DNA of 64,000 nucleotides, taken from NCBI GenBank assembly GCA_018262985.1, contig JADFDI010000005.1:62001-126000 (forward strand), in the 5' to 3' direction. This document shows positions 12,473 through 21,589 of the stretch, one piece after another. The stretch comes from Spirochaetota bacterium (GTDB taxonomy: Bacteria; Spirochaetota; Spirochaetia; Treponematales; UBA12059). The notes beneath the pieces were generated by a model. That model did not search any database. It was not told the DNA's origin and saw nothing but the letters and a program-made list of their open reading frames with translations. Numbering within the stretch: the first letter of the stretch is position 1; each line of letters begins with the position of its first letter. The position numbers and the translations under genes are program-made.

Positions 12473-12493
12473 AAGCGCTCAAAGAGGTGCCCG

Positions 12494-13597
12494 ATGAAGT
12501 TCGTATGCGAGAAGAACGCGTTCGCGAGGGAAGTATCGTTCGCCCAGGAAATCATCGCCTCGAAAAACGCACTGTCGGTCATGTCCAACGTATTGCTGGA
12601 CGCTGACAGCGACGGTCTCGCCATCAAGGCGACGGATATCAAGGTCGCCTTTGAAACGCGGATTCCGGTCGAGGTAAGCGACTCCGGCGCGGCCACCGTC
12701 TTTTGCGACAAGCTTTCCGGGATACTCGCGAGCATTCCCGAGGGCGATATCGAGCTCGAGGCCGACGATAGCAAGGCGGTCGTCAAGCCTACCTTCAAGA
12801 AGGTTCGGTTCCAGCTGAAAACCATAGCGAGCGACAAGTTCCCCGAGTTGCCCGCCATCGACGAAGCCGCCTATTTCTCCGTGCCGGCGCGCGAGCTCAA
12901 GGATATGATCTCGCAGACGGTCTTCGCCGTCTCGGACGACGAAACGCGCTACTTCATGAACGGCGTATTCCTGGAGCGGACCGACGACGGCCTCGCGATG
13001 GTCGCGACCGACGGTCGACGCCTCGCTTATGTACGAAAGCATCTGGAAGCGACCATACCCGAGTTCAAGGGCGTGATCGTACCCCCGAAGATTCTCCACC
13101 TGATACAGAAGCGGGCTTCCGACGAAGGGCTGATCGAGCTGGCCGTGACCGAGAAGAACCTGTTCGTGAAGTTCGGGTCCTACCGGATAAGCTCCGTCCT
13201 GATCGAGGGGCAGTTCCCGAACTACCAGAAGGTGATTCCCGAATCACAGAAGCATACGCTGACCGTCAAGCGTTCGGACCTGGTCGACGCGTTGAAGCGC
13301 GTCTCGATCTTCGTGGAGCAGAAGTCGCGCAGGACCTTCCTCGAGCTGTCGGGCGGGTCGATAGCAATCGCGAGCGAGGAGAGCGAGCTCGGCGCCGCCC
13401 GCGAGGAGATCCCCTGTCGGTATTCGGAGGAGGACGTTACCATCGCCCTCAACTACCGTTACATCGAGGATCCGCTCAAGGTCATGTCGTGCGAGGACGT
13501 GAGCATCGAGTTCAGCGAACCGACGCGGGCCATCACGCTTCGACCCGAGCCTGCCTCGGACTACTTCCACATAGTGATGCCGATGGTGCTCGAGTAG
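12494..13597 (+). CDS. dnaN: DNA polymerase III sliding clamp (beta subunit)
   Basis: Ring-shaped processivity clamp of the replicase, a dimer of three-fold repeated domains. 367 residues, the normal length. The N terminus MKFVCEKNAF and later KATDIKVAFET, then LMATDGRRLAY-like VATDGRRLAYV (about residue 174) and the C-terminal hydrophobic-cleft end FHIVMPMVLE are typical. The start follows AGAGGTGCCCG. It lies beyond the AT-rich origin tract with its own probable promoter, and 117 bases before recF. Confidence 0.98.
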   Translation: MKFVCEKNAFAREVSFAQEIIASKNALSVMSNVLLDADSDGLAIKATDIKVAFETRIPVEVSDSGAATVFCDKLSGILASIPEGDIELEADDSKAVVKPTFKKVRFQLKTIASDKFPELPAIDEAAYFSVPARELKDMISQTVFAVSDDETRYFMNGVFLERTDDGLAMVATDGRRLAYVRKHLEATIPEFKGVIVPPKILHLIQKRASDEGLIELAVTEKNLFVKFGSYRISSVLIEGQFPNYQKVIPESQKHTLTVKRSDLVDALKRVSIFVEQKSRRTFLELSGGSIAIASEESELGAAREEIPCRYSEEDVTIALNYRYIEDPLKVMSCEDVSIEFSEPTRAITLRPEPASDYFHIVMPMVLE

Positions 13598-13668
13598 CGA
13601 GGAAGGGTTTTCGCTCAACCGCGAAGCCGCTTCCCTACGCGCGGAGTACGAGCCTGGAGGATGACACC

Positions 13669-13694
13669 ACGGGGAGGGCGCAGGCCCTCCCCGT
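13669..13694. terminator. hairpin between dnaN and recF
   Basis: An 11-bp perfect stem (ACGGGGAGGGC with its complement, loop GCAG) ends 20 bases before the recF start codon. There is no T-run, so it may attenuate or process the dnaN-recF transcript rather than fully terminate it. Confidence 0.5.
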
Positions 13695-13714
13695 TCCATG
13701 ACCAAGGAGAACCG

Positions 13715-14806
13715 GTGCGCCTCGTTTCTATCGAGACTCGCTCCTTCAGGAACCTCGAGGACAGGCCGGTGGACACCGACGCCGAACGGGTATTCCTGGT
13801 CGGAGAGAACGGTCAGGGCAAATCCAATTTTCTCGACGCGGCCTATACGCTCTGCTTCGGCGCCTCGTTTCGGAGCGCACTGGACGGCGAGGCCGCCAGA
13901 AAGGGACAGAAGGCTTGGGGTCTCGGGGCGTACGTCGACGATGGATGCGCGGTCCAGCGTTCCATCCGGGTGCTCTGGGAAGAAGGCGCGAAGCGGATAC
14001 TCGAGGACGGAAAACGCGTCGCGGATCGGAAGGAACTCGTCGCGCGCAATCCGGCGGTCGTGTTCTGCCACGAAGATTTCACGTTCGCCTCGGGAGAGCC
14101 CGAAAGGCGGCGCTTCTTCTTCGACCAGACGGCGAGCCTCGCTTCCGCGGACTACGTGGATCGGCTGCGCTCGTATCGCCGCGCCCTCAGGATGCGGAAC
14201 GCCTCGTTGAGAGAAGGACGCGTCGACGTAGTCGAAGTGCTCGACGAACAGGTGGCGGAGCACGGATTGGCGCTTACGAAGGCCAGGGCGGGGCTGGCCG
14301 CGCGTTTCGATCCGGTTTTCGCGGAACGCTTCGAGTCCGTCTCGAGGATCGGAACGCGGGTCGGGCTCGAGTACCGACCATCCTGGCCCGTCGAGCTCGG
14401 GATCCGCGATATCGTCGAGCGCCTCAGGTCGAAGCGACGGGAGGAGCTGACGATGGCCACCACCCTCTCCGGCCCGCATCGCGACCGTTTCCGCTTCGCG
14501 CAGGAGGGGGCCGGAGATTTCTCCGACTCGGCTTCAACCGGACAGTTGCGTCTGCTCGCCCTGACGCTCCGCGTAGCGCAGGCCGTCTTCGCGTCCGAGG
14601 AGACCGGCCGGCCGCCGATACTCCTCCTCGATGACGTGCTGCTGGAGCTGGATCCGGAAAAGCGCAGGCGTTTCATGGAAGCGCTGCCCTCGACTCCGCA
14701 GGCCTTCTTCACCTTTCTGCCCGGAGAGCAATGGGAAGCTTACCGGACCGCATCGACGCTGGTATACTGGACGGACGATGGACGATTCGCGCGTAAAGAA
14801 GGCTAG
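13715..14806 (+). CDS. recF: DNA replication and repair protein RecF
   Basis: SMC-like ATPase acting in the RecFOR pathway that loads RecA at single-strand gaps. 363 residues from the GTG at 13715, which is preceded by CAAGGAGAACCG; the frame opens 18 codons earlier without support. Walker A GENGQGKSN is at residues 30-38. The ABC signature region reads DSASTGQLRLLAL and Walker B reads ILLLDDVLLELD, both in the last third as expected. It overlaps the following DUF721 gene by 29 bases in a different frame, so the two are likely translationally coupled. Confidence 0.95.
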   Translation: MRLVSIETRSFRNLEDRPVDTDAERVFLVGENGQGKSNFLDAAYTLCFGASFRSALDGEAARKGQKAWGLGAYVDDGCAVQRSIRVLWEEGAKRILEDGKRVADRKELVARNPAVVFCHEDFTFASGEPERRRFFFDQTASLASADYVDRLRSYRRALRMRNASLREGRVDVVEVLDEQVAEHGLALTKARAGLAARFDPVFAERFESVSRIGTRVGLEYRPSWPVELGIRDIVERLRSKRREELTMATTLSGPHRDRFRFAQEGAGDFSDSASTGQLRLLALTLRVAQAVFASEETGRPPILLLDDVLLELDPEKRRRFMEALPSTPQAFFTFLPGEQWEAYRTASTLVYWTDDGRFARKEG

Positions 14807-15275
14807 CGACCTGGTGAGCGCCTTGGTAAGCCCCAAGGCAGCGAGGACGGGTGAAGGCTGGGTCGGGTTCTTCTCCGCATGGGCCGAGGTGGCCGGAGAG
14901 CGCGCCGCCGCCCATTCGCGCATCTCGGACGTGAAAAACGGCATAGTCCTCGTCGAAGCCGACTATCCCGGGTGGATCCAGACCCTGCAGTTCTCGCAGG
15001 CCAGGATTCTGGCCGAGCTCAAGAGGCGCTTTCCTAGACTCGAGCTCCGCGGCATCTCCTTCCGCGTCGCCCCCGGCGGGCAGGAACCGGTTCCGGCGCG
15101 CGTCCCCCTATCCGCCTCCGAGCAGAACGCGACCGCATGGTCCGGAACCATGGAAGCGGTTCGCGGGGATCCGGAGTCGGCGAACTCGGCCACCGCGGCG
15201 CCGGCGTCCGGGGAGCTCGGAGAGGCGCTCGAACGCCTGCGCAAAGCGCTTTCCGGCGGTGGACGCTCCGATTGA
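14778..15275 (+). CDS. DUF721 / DciA-like protein
   Basis: 165 residues. The core from about residue 20 to 110 matches the DUF721 pattern: W-F-AW-EVAGERAAAHSRISDVKNGIVLVEADYPGWIQTL followed by ILAELKRRFP, a KH-like fold. DciA, the characterised member, is a loader or operator of the replicative helicase DnaB, and DUF721 genes commonly sit beside recF in spirochaetes. The C-terminal 60 residues are alanine/proline-rich and look disordered. The ATG at 14778 lies inside the end of recF and lacks a strong ribosome site, consistent with coupling to recF translation. Confidence 0.82.
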   Translation: MDDSRVKKASDLVSALVSPKAARTGEGWVGFFSAWAEVAGERAAAHSRISDVKNGIVLVEADYPGWIQTLQFSQARILAELKRRFPRLELRGISFRVAPGGQEPVPARVPLSASEQNATAWSGTMEAVRGDPESANSATAAPASGELGEALERLRKALSGGGRSD

Positions 15276-15301
15276 CGCGCGGCCGGCGTTCACGCTAGAC
15301 T
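15272..15301 (+). promoter_or_regulatory. candidate promoter of the rpmH-rnpA-yidC cluster
   Basis: TTGACG and TAGACT are separated by 18 bases; the -35 overlaps the stop codon of the DUF721 gene. The spacing to rpmH leaves a leader of roughly 88 bases. Confidence 0.5.
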
Positions 15302-15395
15302 CCCCCGATTTTCCGTCGAAATTTCGGCGCCCGCAGGTCGAGACCGCCCAGCGTCGGCTCGGTCCGGGTCGCCTTGATTCCCAAGGAGCATTCGC

Positions 15396-15551
15396 ATGAA
15401 GCGTACCTACCAGCCGAGCCGGACCCGCCGCGTGCGCAAGTTCGGGTTCCGCGCCCGCATGAAGACCCGTGGCGGTCGCCTCGTACTCAAGCGCCGACGC
15501 GCCAAGGGCCGGATCAAGCTGAGCGCCAGCGACGAGCAGAAGAAGTACTAG
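15396..15551 (+). CDS. rpmH: 50S ribosomal protein L34
   Basis: A 51-residue, extremely basic protein beginning MKRTYQPS and containing the L34 core [22 protein letters not shown], with a short acidic-basic tail ending KKY. Bacterial L34 is usually 44-50 residues, so this is full length. The start follows CCAAGGAGCATTCGC. It is too short for many gene finders but unmistakable. It precedes rnpA by four bases, the near-universal arrangement. Confidence 0.97.
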   Translation: MKRTYQPSRTRRVRKFGFRARMKTRGGRLVLKRRRAKGRIKLSASDEQKKY

Positions 15552-15555
15552 TTCC

Positions 15556-15930
15556 GTGGCCGACGGCGGACGGACCGCCCGGGCCTTCGCGTTCCCGAAG
15601 TCCGAGCGCATACGGAAACGTGCCGACATCGACGTGGTCTTCAAGAAGGGAACCCGGTTCTCCGTGCGGGGCTTGCGCCTGCACGTCGTCCCCAACGGGA
15701 CGGAGGAGAACCGGGTCGTCTTCGTTCCCGTCAGGCAGTTCGGCAATTCCGTACGACGCAACCGCGCGCGCAGGCTCGTCAGGGAGGCGTACCGCCTCTC
15801 CAGGGGAGAGCCAGACGGGCGCGACCTGGTGTTCGTGATCTATCCAGGCTTCGACGCCTTCGCCGAGCGCGAAGACCAGGTGAAGCGCCTCCTCTGCATG
15901 GCAGGCGTCGATCGGGGGCGGAGAACATGA
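15556..15930 (+). CDS. rnpA: ribonuclease P protein component
   Basis: Protein cofactor of RNase P, which matures the 5' ends of tRNAs together with the RnpB RNA. 124 residues from the GTG at 15556, four bases after rpmH. The RNA-binding signature [13 protein letters not shown] (about residues 74-86) and the preceding GNSVRR are present, as is [12 protein letters not shown] in the central cleft region. The stop overlaps the yidD start (ATGA). Confidence 0.95.
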   Translation: MADGGRTARAFAFPKSERIRKRADIDVVFKKGTRFSVRGLRLHVVPNGTEENRVVFVPVRQFGNSVRRNRARRLVREAYRLSRGEPDGRDLVFVIYPGFDAFAEREDQVKRLLCMAGVDRGRRT

Positions 15931-16148
15931 AGGCGGTGCTGAACGCCGTTCTTAAGGGCCTCGTCCGCGCCTATCGCTTCGCGATCTCTCCGCTCTTTCC
16001 GCCATCCTGCCGTTACCATCCGACCTGCTCGGCATACGCCCTGGAGGCGCTCGAACGCCACGGACCCGTCAAGGGCCTCGGCTTGAGCGTCCGGCGTATC
16101 CTGCGCTGCCACCCGTTCCATCCTGGAGGCTTCGACCCGGTACCATGA
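15927..16148 (+). CDS. yidD: membrane protein insertion efficiency factor YidD
   Basis: 73-residue YidD family protein that assists YidC-dependent membrane insertion. It contains the defining cysteine-rich motif [22 protein letters not shown] and the end motif [17 protein letters not shown]. It overlaps rnpA by four bases and yidC by four bases, so the three are translated as a unit. Confidence 0.95.
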   Translation: MKAVLNAVLKGLVRAYRFAISPLFPPSCRYHPTCSAYALEALERHGPVKGLGLSVRRILRCHPFHPGGFDPVP

Positions 16149-17989
16149 GCATATTCAACCAGAACGAAAAGGGCATGGACTGGCGCACGCTGCTCGCCGT
16201 CGCGCTCTCCGTGCTCGTAATGAGCGGCTACGCCTTCCTCCAGACCCTCAAGGCTCCCCAGGCGGTCGAGCCGGCGGCCGTCGCCGAGCCCGCCCCGATC
16301 GCGGAGCCGCCCAAGGCCGCGGAACTCGTCGCCGCCCCGCCTCCCGTCGCCCCCGAGGTTTCCGCGGCCGCGGCTGGGGCGGGCCTGCCCGCGGTCGACG
16401 CGCCGAGCGCAGAGAGCAAGACCGTTCTCAAAACCGACGTCTTCGAGGCGACCTTCACCAACCGCGGCGGCGAGCTCGTCTCGCTCAAGCTGCTCCAGCA
16501 CGCGGACCGCGACGGCGTCATGGACCTCGTGCTCGACCCGGAGGCCGACGTGGAAGGCTTCGCGATAGCCTTCGGCGGACCGGACGCCGCGCCGGCGCGC
16601 GAGCTCATGAACGTTTCGCGCCCCGATTCCAACAGCATCGTTTTCTCCCGCACCTATTTCGGCCGCGGCGCAGACGGCTCCCTGAAGCCTTTCACGCTCT
16701 CCAAGCGGTACCAGTTCGCCCCGGGCGAATACATGTTCCGGCTCGAGATAACGCTGGCCACCGAAACGGGGGATTACGTGCCCCTCGACTCGGGCGGCAA
16801 GGGTTACACCCTCTCCTTCGGTCCGCAGATCGGTCCGCGCTACGAGCACCTGTCCAAGACGGCGGACTTCCGGAAATTCGTAGTTCTCCAGGAAGGAAAG
16901 CGCAAGCTGATCAGGCCCAAAGGCGGCCTCGAGACCAAGAGCGATCGCGTCGCGTGGTCGGCCATCTCCGGCAAGTATTTCACCCTGATCGCCATCCCCG
17001 ACGCCGGGAACTGGGAGACCACCTACGAGTCCACGGTGGTCGACGGCAAGCCCGACATCACCGCGTTCGCGTTCACGCGCCCCGCCATCAAGTCCTCCCG
17101 GCAGACGGATACCTTCCTGTTCTACGCCGGTCCGAAAAGCTCCAGGGAGCTCGCCCGCTACGACGGCGCGGACCGCAACTCCTTCAAGCGCTCGGACGAC
17201 AACCTCGAGGAGGTCCTCGAGGGCGGGAACGTCCTCGGCTGGCTCGAGGCCATCCTCAAGATCGGTCTGAACTTCTTCTACGGCCTCGTGAAGAACTACG
17301 GCGTCGCCATAATCCTGCTGACCGTGCTGGTCAAGCTTATCATGTTCCCCTTGACCAAGAAGGGCTCGATGGCGACGGCCCGCATGGCCGAGTTCCAGCC
17401 GCGGATCAAGGAACTCCAGGAAAAGTACAAAAACAATCCGCAGAAGCTGAATCAGGAGATGGCGGCCCTCTACCAGAAGGAAGGCTACAACCCCCTCTCC
17501 GGCTGCCTTCCGATGTTGATCCAGATTCCTTTGTTCATCGCCATGTACGCGCTGTTCAACAACCACTTCGACCTGCGCGGGGCGTCGTTCATTCCCGGCT
17601 GGATCTCCGACCTTTCGCAGCCCGAGGCCATCGTCGAGTTCCCGACCGTATCGCTCCTGATCTTCAAGTTCAGCGCGATCCGCGCCCTGCCCATCATCTA
17701 CCTGGCCAGCCAGCTGCTCTACGGCAAGTTCACGCAGCAGCCCACGAGCGGCGCCCAGAGCGCCGGCCAGATGAAGATGATGATGTACGGCATGCCGATC
17801 ATGTTCTTCTTCATCCTGTACGACGTGCCCTCCGGCCTGCTCGTGTACTGGATCGTGTCGAACGTGCTGACCATCTTCCAGCAGATCGCGATCAACCGGA
17901 TCATCCACGCCAAGCGCGCGGAAGCCGCCGCGGCCGCGCCCGCCGCGCCGAAGCTGATCGTGCCGAACAAGGGAACGCGCAAGAAGTAA
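16145..17989 (+). CDS. yidC: membrane protein insertase YidC
   Basis: Inserts and folds inner-membrane proteins, alone or with SecYEG. 614 residues with the didermic architecture: first membrane span at about residues 13-31 ([16 protein letters not shown]), an alanine/proline-rich linker, a large periplasmic beta domain (about 90-350), then the conserved five-span core starting near [22 protein letters not shown]. The conserved loop [20 protein letters not shown] and [20 protein letters not shown] follow. The C terminus is basic (KGTRKK), suited to ribosome contact. The large periplasmic domain supports a two-membrane organism. Confidence 0.97.
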   Translation: MSIFNQNEKGMDWRTLLAVALSVLVMSGYAFLQTLKAPQAVEPAAVAEPAPIAEPPKAAELVAAPPPVAPEVSAAAAGAGLPAVDAPSAESKTVLKTDVFEATFTNRGGELVSLKLLQHADRDGVMDLVLDPEADVEGFAIAFGGPDAAPARELMNVSRPDSNSIVFSRTYFGRGADGSLKPFTLSKRYQFAPGEYMFRLEITLATETGDYVPLDSGGKGYTLSFGPQIGPRYEHLSKTADFRKFVVLQEGKRKLIRPKGGLETKSDRVAWSAISGKYFTLIAIPDAGNWETTYESTVVDGKPDITAFAFTRPAIKSSRQTDTFLFYAGPKSSRELARYDGADRNSFKRSDDNLEEVLEGGNVLGWLEAILKIGLNFFYGLVKNYGVAIILLTVLVKLIMFPLTKKGSMATARMAEFQPRIKELQEKYKNNPQKLNQEMAALYQKEGYNPLSGCLPMLIQIPLFIAMYALFNNHFDLRGASFIPGWISDLSQPEAIVEFPTVSLLIFKFSAIRALPIIYLASQLLYGKFTQQPTSGAQSAGQMKMMMYGMPIMFFFILYDVPSGLLVYWIVSNVLTIFQQIAINRIIHAKRAEAAAAAPAAPKLIVPNKGTRKK

Positions 17990-18019
17990 GCATCCTCCCA
18001 TCCGTCAGGAGACAGAAAT

Positions 18020-18742
18020 ATGGTGCACGAATTCGAAGGCAAGACCGAGCGGGAGGCCATCGACCAGGCCGCCGCCGAGCTCGGCCTCGCCCGGGACGAG
18101 TTCGACGTCGAAATCGTCGAATCCCAGTCCGGCGGGATCTTCAAGAAGGGGCGGGTCGTGATCCGCGTCCACACCCGCGAGGCCCACGTGGAAAACCGGC
18201 GCGTCGAGCGCCCGCGAGCGACCCGGTCCGAGGAGGGCATGGTTCGCGCCCCGCGCGCCATGGCCGAACCCGTCCCCGCGGACGAGTTCGAGGCGCAGGT
18301 CGTGGACTTCACCAAGACCGTCGTCGAGAAGATGGGCTACGATTGCACGGTGTCCGTGCTTTTCAGGGAACCACTGAAGCTGGGCCTCAAGATCGACAGC
18401 GAGCACGCGTCGATCCTGATCGGCAAGAAGGGGAAGAACCTCGACGCGATCCAGTTGCTCGCCAACGTGTACGCGGGCAAGCTCGGGCGCGAAGATACGA
18501 GGATCATCGTGGACTCCGAGAACTACCGGATCCGCCGCGAGGAGAGCCTGGTTCGGATGGCCTACGAGACCGCCGAGACGGTGCGCCGTACCCGGAACTC
18601 CGTCCTGCTCGAACCGATGAACCCGTTCGAGCGACGCATCATACACACCACGCTAAACGACATCGTCGACATCGAGACCAAGAGCGAGGGCGAAGGCCTC
18701 TACAAACAGGTCCGGATCCTCTGGAAGGGCCTCAGGCGCTGA
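18020..18742 (+). CDS. jag: RNA-binding protein Jag/KhpB
   Basis: Cytoplasmic RNA-binding protein found next to yidC in many bacteria. 240 residues with three domains: an N-terminal Jag_N domain (EFEGKTEREAIDQAAAELG, with the GGIFKKGRVVIRV lobe), a KH-II domain around residues 110-165 containing IGKKGKNLDAIQLLANV, and a C-terminal R3H domain (RRTRNSVLLEPMNPFERRIIH). The middle linker is arginine/alanine-rich. The start follows CAGGAGACAGAAAT, 30 bases after yidC. The gene closes the origin-side operon; the usual mnmE-mnmG-parAB continuation is absent here. Confidence 0.94.
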   Translation: MVHEFEGKTEREAIDQAAAELGLARDEFDVEIVESQSGGIFKKGRVVIRVHTREAHVENRRVERPRATRSEEGMVRAPRAMAEPVPADEFEAQVVDFTKTVVEKMGYDCTVSVLFREPLKLGLKIDSEHASILIGKKGKNLDAIQLLANVYAGKLGREDTRIIVDSENYRIRREESLVRMAYETAETVRRTRNSVLLEPMNPFERRIIHTTLNDIVDIETKSEGEGLYKQVRILWKGLRR

Positions 18743-18771
18743 CGCGCCGCGAAGCGAGCGAGCGAAATAAA

Positions 18772-18803
18772 GGCGCCGTCCCCGAGGGGGCGGCGCCGTT
18801 TTT
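18772..18803 (+). terminator. rho-independent terminator after jag
   Basis: GGCGCCG pairs with CGGCGCC with a further TCCCC/GGGGG inner stem, followed by TTTTT. It lies between jag and the convergent TIGR03545 gene and could act on both strands. Confidence 0.85.
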
Positions 18804-18813
18804 ATGGCCCCGA

Positions 18814-20886
18814 TCAGGGTTTGAGCGAAGGGAGAGTCGGCAAGGCGGGCAGGCCCGGCAGCGCGCCGGCCGCGAGGGTCTTGGCCCGGGTTTCCAGATC
18901 CGCGAGCTTCCGGTCGAGCGCCGTCTTGATTTCCCCGACGGCCTTCTCGTCGCCGCGTGCCGCGCCGAGCAGGCCCTCGACCGAGGACTTGGATCCGAGC
19001 AGCGGCGCGAGCGAGTCCGAGGCCCAGGCGGAAACCGCCTGTTCGATTTCCGCGCGCGCCTTGGCGACATACTTGGCGGTCATTTCCGACAGAGCCGAGG
19101 CGATGAGCTCGTCGACGTTGGTATCGGCCTTGAACGAGTCCTCTCCTCCGGGGACGGAGCTCCACTCCAGGTCCGCGTCGAGGTATCCCGTCTTCCCGAG
19201 CGCGCCGGCGACGATCGTTCCGATCGTGCCGCTCGAGCCGAGCACCCGGAGCCCGGCGGCCTTCGCGCCGATCGCGGCGACGAAGCCGCCCGCCTTGGGA
19301 CCGGAGACCGAGCCCGAAACGTCGGCGAGGCCGGCCAGACCGTCGAGCCCGATGACGGAGAGCTGGTCGGTTAACTTGAAGGGGACGGAGCTCGCGCGGA
19401 ACCGTACGGCGAAGGCGTCGGGCGAGGCGGACCGGAGATCCGCCACCGCCGTGGTTTCCACGACGGAGGCGCCGCGGATCCAGCCGAGGGACAGAGCCGT
19501 CGCGCCGGGAACCAGGTCCGGGTCGGTGGAGACGAATTCGAGGGCGGCCGACCATTCGGCGTCGCCGGCGCGGAAGGAAGCCGCGAGGCGGTCGAGCCTG
19601 AACGCCGGCCAGTCGGACTTGAAGCGGATATCGCGGCCTTTCGAGACGTCTTCCGCGACGGACTCGGGAGCGTCGAGGTTCTCGGGCCTGCTCCGCAGCG
19701 CGAGCTCGCGGATCTTCAAGGCAGCCTCGAGGGCTCGGCGACCGTAGTAGAGGGCGGTCTCGGCCTTGGACGAGAGGACCTCGCGGAGAACGGGCTCGAG
19801 TACCCCCGCCGCCGCGCCGCTCCGGAAATCCACGAGCGAAAGCAGGTAGGCGAGGTCCGCGGAGAGGGCGTCGCGCGCCGCCTTCTCGAGGGCGCGCGCG
19901 GCTTCCACGTCTCCCGCTAGGCCTCCTGCGACGGCCACGGCCTCGCCGGACGCGCCTTTCGCCGCCTCGATCGCCTCCTTGACCTTGGCGATGGCCGACG
20001 CGGCGTCGGCCGCGGTGGCGATCTTCGCCGGCTCGAGGGCCAGCACCGCGCGCGACGAGTCCTTCAGCCGGGCGACTGCCGCCTTCGAGGTTTCGGCCCG
20101 GGCGGCCCATTCGGCCTTCGCGCCGTCCCAGGCCGCGCCGGCGTCCGTCCAGGCCTCCGCGGACTTGAGCTTGTCCATTTCGCGCCGGAGCAGGGCCTTC
20201 GCGTCGAAGGCGGCGAGGTCGACGAGGGGCGGGCCGGCGGGCCCTTCCGGTTCGGGCTCGGATATCCTGGCGGGTTTGTCGGGCAGGGCGCCGGAGAAGT
20301 CGCGCGGAGTGCCGAGCGCGATCGCGGCGACGCTCGCTTCCTCGATGTGGACGCGGCCGAGCAGCAGCGCTTCGGGATTCAGGAAGAGGGCGATGCGGCC
20401 GGTCTCCACCAGGTTGGTCATGGGGGCGTCGCGGTCGGCGATGGTCAGGCCGGACATGGAGAAATCCATGCCGATCGGGTCGAAGCGCAGGCCGATCACG
20501 TCGGACCGGGCTTCGAACACGGATTCGAGCGCCATTTCGATGAGGCGCTCCAGCGAGGAGTTCAGGAAGAAGGCGCCGTAGACGACCGCGCCGCCGGCCA
20601 CGAGCGTCGTGGCGAGCAAAGGGCCGGCCTTGAGCAGGCCCCGGTTGGCGAGGATGGTCTTTCCGAGCTTCCCGATCCGGGCGGCGGCCTTCGCGTCGAG
20701 GCCCGGCTTCGGCACCATCACGCCGTCCCTGGCTTCGAAGCTGGCGGAAAGGAAGTCGCGGTCCTGCGGCTGCTCGATGGCCTTGAGGATCTTGCGCTGG
20801 AAGTCCGCTTCGGACAGCGGCTTGCGGAAGAGCTTGCCGAGCTTGGGGGCTTTCGCGGCCTTGGCGATACCGGCGGGCTTTGGCAT
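18814..20886 (-). CDS. TIGR03545-like large membrane-anchored protein
   Basis: 690 residues. After a basic N terminus (KAAKAPKLGKLFRK) and a soluble stretch, a membrane span is visible at about residues 85-110 (LLATTLVAGGAVVYGAFFL). The remainder is a long alternating beta/helix region; the part right after the span (SVFEARSDVIGLRFDPIGMDFSM then LTIADRDAPMTNLVE) recalls the AsmA-like start of the TIGR03545 family. The alanine/lysine/glutamate-rich middle is helical. It sits 12 bases after the TIGR03546 gene, its constant partner in spirochaetes and some gammaproteobacteria, so a joint envelope function is likely. Function is unknown; lipid or envelope transport is a guess from the AsmA-like look. 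Confidence 0.85.
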   Translation of the reverse strand: MPKPAGIAKAAKAPKLGKLFRKPLSEADFQRKILKAIEQPQDRDFLSASFEARDGVMVPKPGLDAKAAARIGKLGKTILANRGLLKAGPLLATTLVAGGAVVYGAFFLNSSLERLIEMALESVFEARSDVIGLRFDPIGMDFSMSGLTIADRDAPMTNLVETGRIALFLNPEALLLGRVHIEEASVAAIALGTPRDFSGALPDKPARISEPEPEGPAGPPLVDLAAFDAKALLRREMDKLKSAEAWTDAGAAWDGAKAEWAARAETSKAAVARLKDSSRAVLALEPAKIATAADAASAIAKVKEAIEAAKGASGEAVAVAGGLAGDVEAARALEKAARDALSADLAYLLSLVDFRSGAAAGVLEPVLREVLSSKAETALYYGRRALEAALKIRELALRSRPENLDAPESVAEDVSKGRDIRFKSDWPAFRLDRLAASFRAGDAEWSAALEFVSTDPDLVPGATALSLGWIRGASVVETTAVADLRSASPDAFAVRFRASSVPFKLTDQLSVIGLDGLAGLADVSGSVSGPKAGGFVAAIGAKAAGLRVLGSSGTIGTIVAGALGKTGYLDADLEWSSVPGGEDSFKADTNVDELIASALSEMTAKYVAKARAEIEQAVSAWASDSLAPLLGSKSSVEGLLGAARGDEKAVGEIKTALDRKLADLETRAKTLAAGALPGLPALPTLPSLKP

Positions 20887-20898
20887 GGCGGATTCCCC

Positions 20899-21438
20899 TT
20901 ACTCGAACGCGCGCGCGAGGCGCGAGGCCGTGGACACGGCGCCGGCGAGCTTCTGCGCCAACGGGATCTTGAACAGGGCCTTGACGAGCTTGCTTCCGGC
21001 GATCTCGGGCGCGAGCTTCTCGCGGTAGGCGTGGATGAGGGCGCGGGCGCCGAAGAAGAGCGGCAACCAGAGCGCGAGCCCGAGCGCGAGCCCGCCCATG
21101 ACCAGGGTGTTGTTGAACCGGGTCAGCGGGAGGATGGGCAGGTCGTAGAGCCGCTCGAACAGGCTCCTCAGGAAGGGCATGCCGAGCAGCGAGGCGCCGA
21201 GTGCGTCGAGCGGCCGCGCGAGGAGCGGCACCAGGAGCTTTCCGACGCCCATGACGAGCATGGTCATGCCGTAGTTGGCCTTGGTCATGAACGAGACGAA
21301 GAACAGCGCGATCCACAGCAGGTTGCCGGACGGGACGAGGGCGAGGAGCAATCCCGTGGCCATGCCGGCGGCGATCTGCCCTCGGCTCACGTTGGAGTTG
21401 AGCGCCACGATGAGTCGGGCAATTTTCTTGATGAACAT
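20899..21438 (-). CDS. TIGR03546 family integral membrane protein
   Basis: 179 residues with two or three membrane spans (TGLLLALVPSGNLLWIALFFVSF near residues 28-50; LVMGGLALGLALWLPLFFGA near 112-131). The N-terminal hydrophobic hairpin containing ALVPSGN resembles DUF2062 proteins, to which this family is related. The start follows CGGAGGCCGTAA. It is the first gene of a two-gene unit with the TIGR03545 partner; the two families are almost always adjacent. No enzymatic motif is visible. Confidence 0.85.
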   Translation of the reverse strand: MFIKKIARLIVALNSNVSRGQIAAGMATGLLLALVPSGNLLWIALFFVSFMTKANYGMTMLVMGVGKLLVPLLARPLDALGASLLGMPFLRSLFERLYDLPILPLTRFNNTLVMGGLALGLALWLPLFFGARALIHAYREKLAPEIAGSKLVKALFKIPLAQKLAGAVSTASRLARAFE

Positions 21439-21548
21439 TTACGGCCTCCGCGGCAAAGTATGGAGCGCGCCGCGGCCCGAGGCAAATTCGGTCCGCAGAA
21501 GACGCGCGCGGTGGGACGGGGCTCGCGGGACGGCGCTCGGCCGCGGCG

Positions 21549-21560
21549 GGGGACAGAGCC
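21549..21560. repeat. REP-like motif copy (GGGGACAGAGCC)
   Basis: One intergenic copy of the 11-base core GGGGACAGAGC that recurs in this window, here between the TIGR03546 gene and the prenyltransferase gene. Confidence 0.6.
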
Positions 21561-21589
21561 CGGGCGTAACGCGGGTCGGCGCGCCGGCG

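Larger units (their letters stand above)
12136..12493. other. putative oriC (dnaA-dnaN intergenic region)
   Basis: A 358-base gap without genes. It contains a perfect DnaA box TGTGGATAA (12188-12196), one-mismatch boxes TGTGGATGA (12258-12266) and TTTTACACA (12332-12340), and an AT tract at 12353-12400 with only 9 G/C in 48 bases (81% AT) in a genome of about 65% GC. Boxes followed by an AT-rich unwinding element, between dnaA and dnaN, is the classic chromosomal origin layout. A candidate dnaN promoter is at the right end. Confidence 0.75.

Noticed and set aside
16013-18001. Long minus-strand open frame antisense to yidC and yidD
   Set aside because: Shadow of yidC; composition rich in H, D, R and E is typical of the reverse frame of membrane genes.
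19150-19163. GGGGACGGAGC matches in genes (also 19381, 59006, 59391) as further REP copies
   Set aside because: They differ from the core at one base and coincide with the common coding string S-S-V-P or G-S-V-P, so codon choice explains them.
18653-21316. Long minus-strand open frame overlapping both TIGR genes
   Set aside because: Arginine-rich out-of-frame read of the real minus-strand genes; crosses the terminator and the end of jag.
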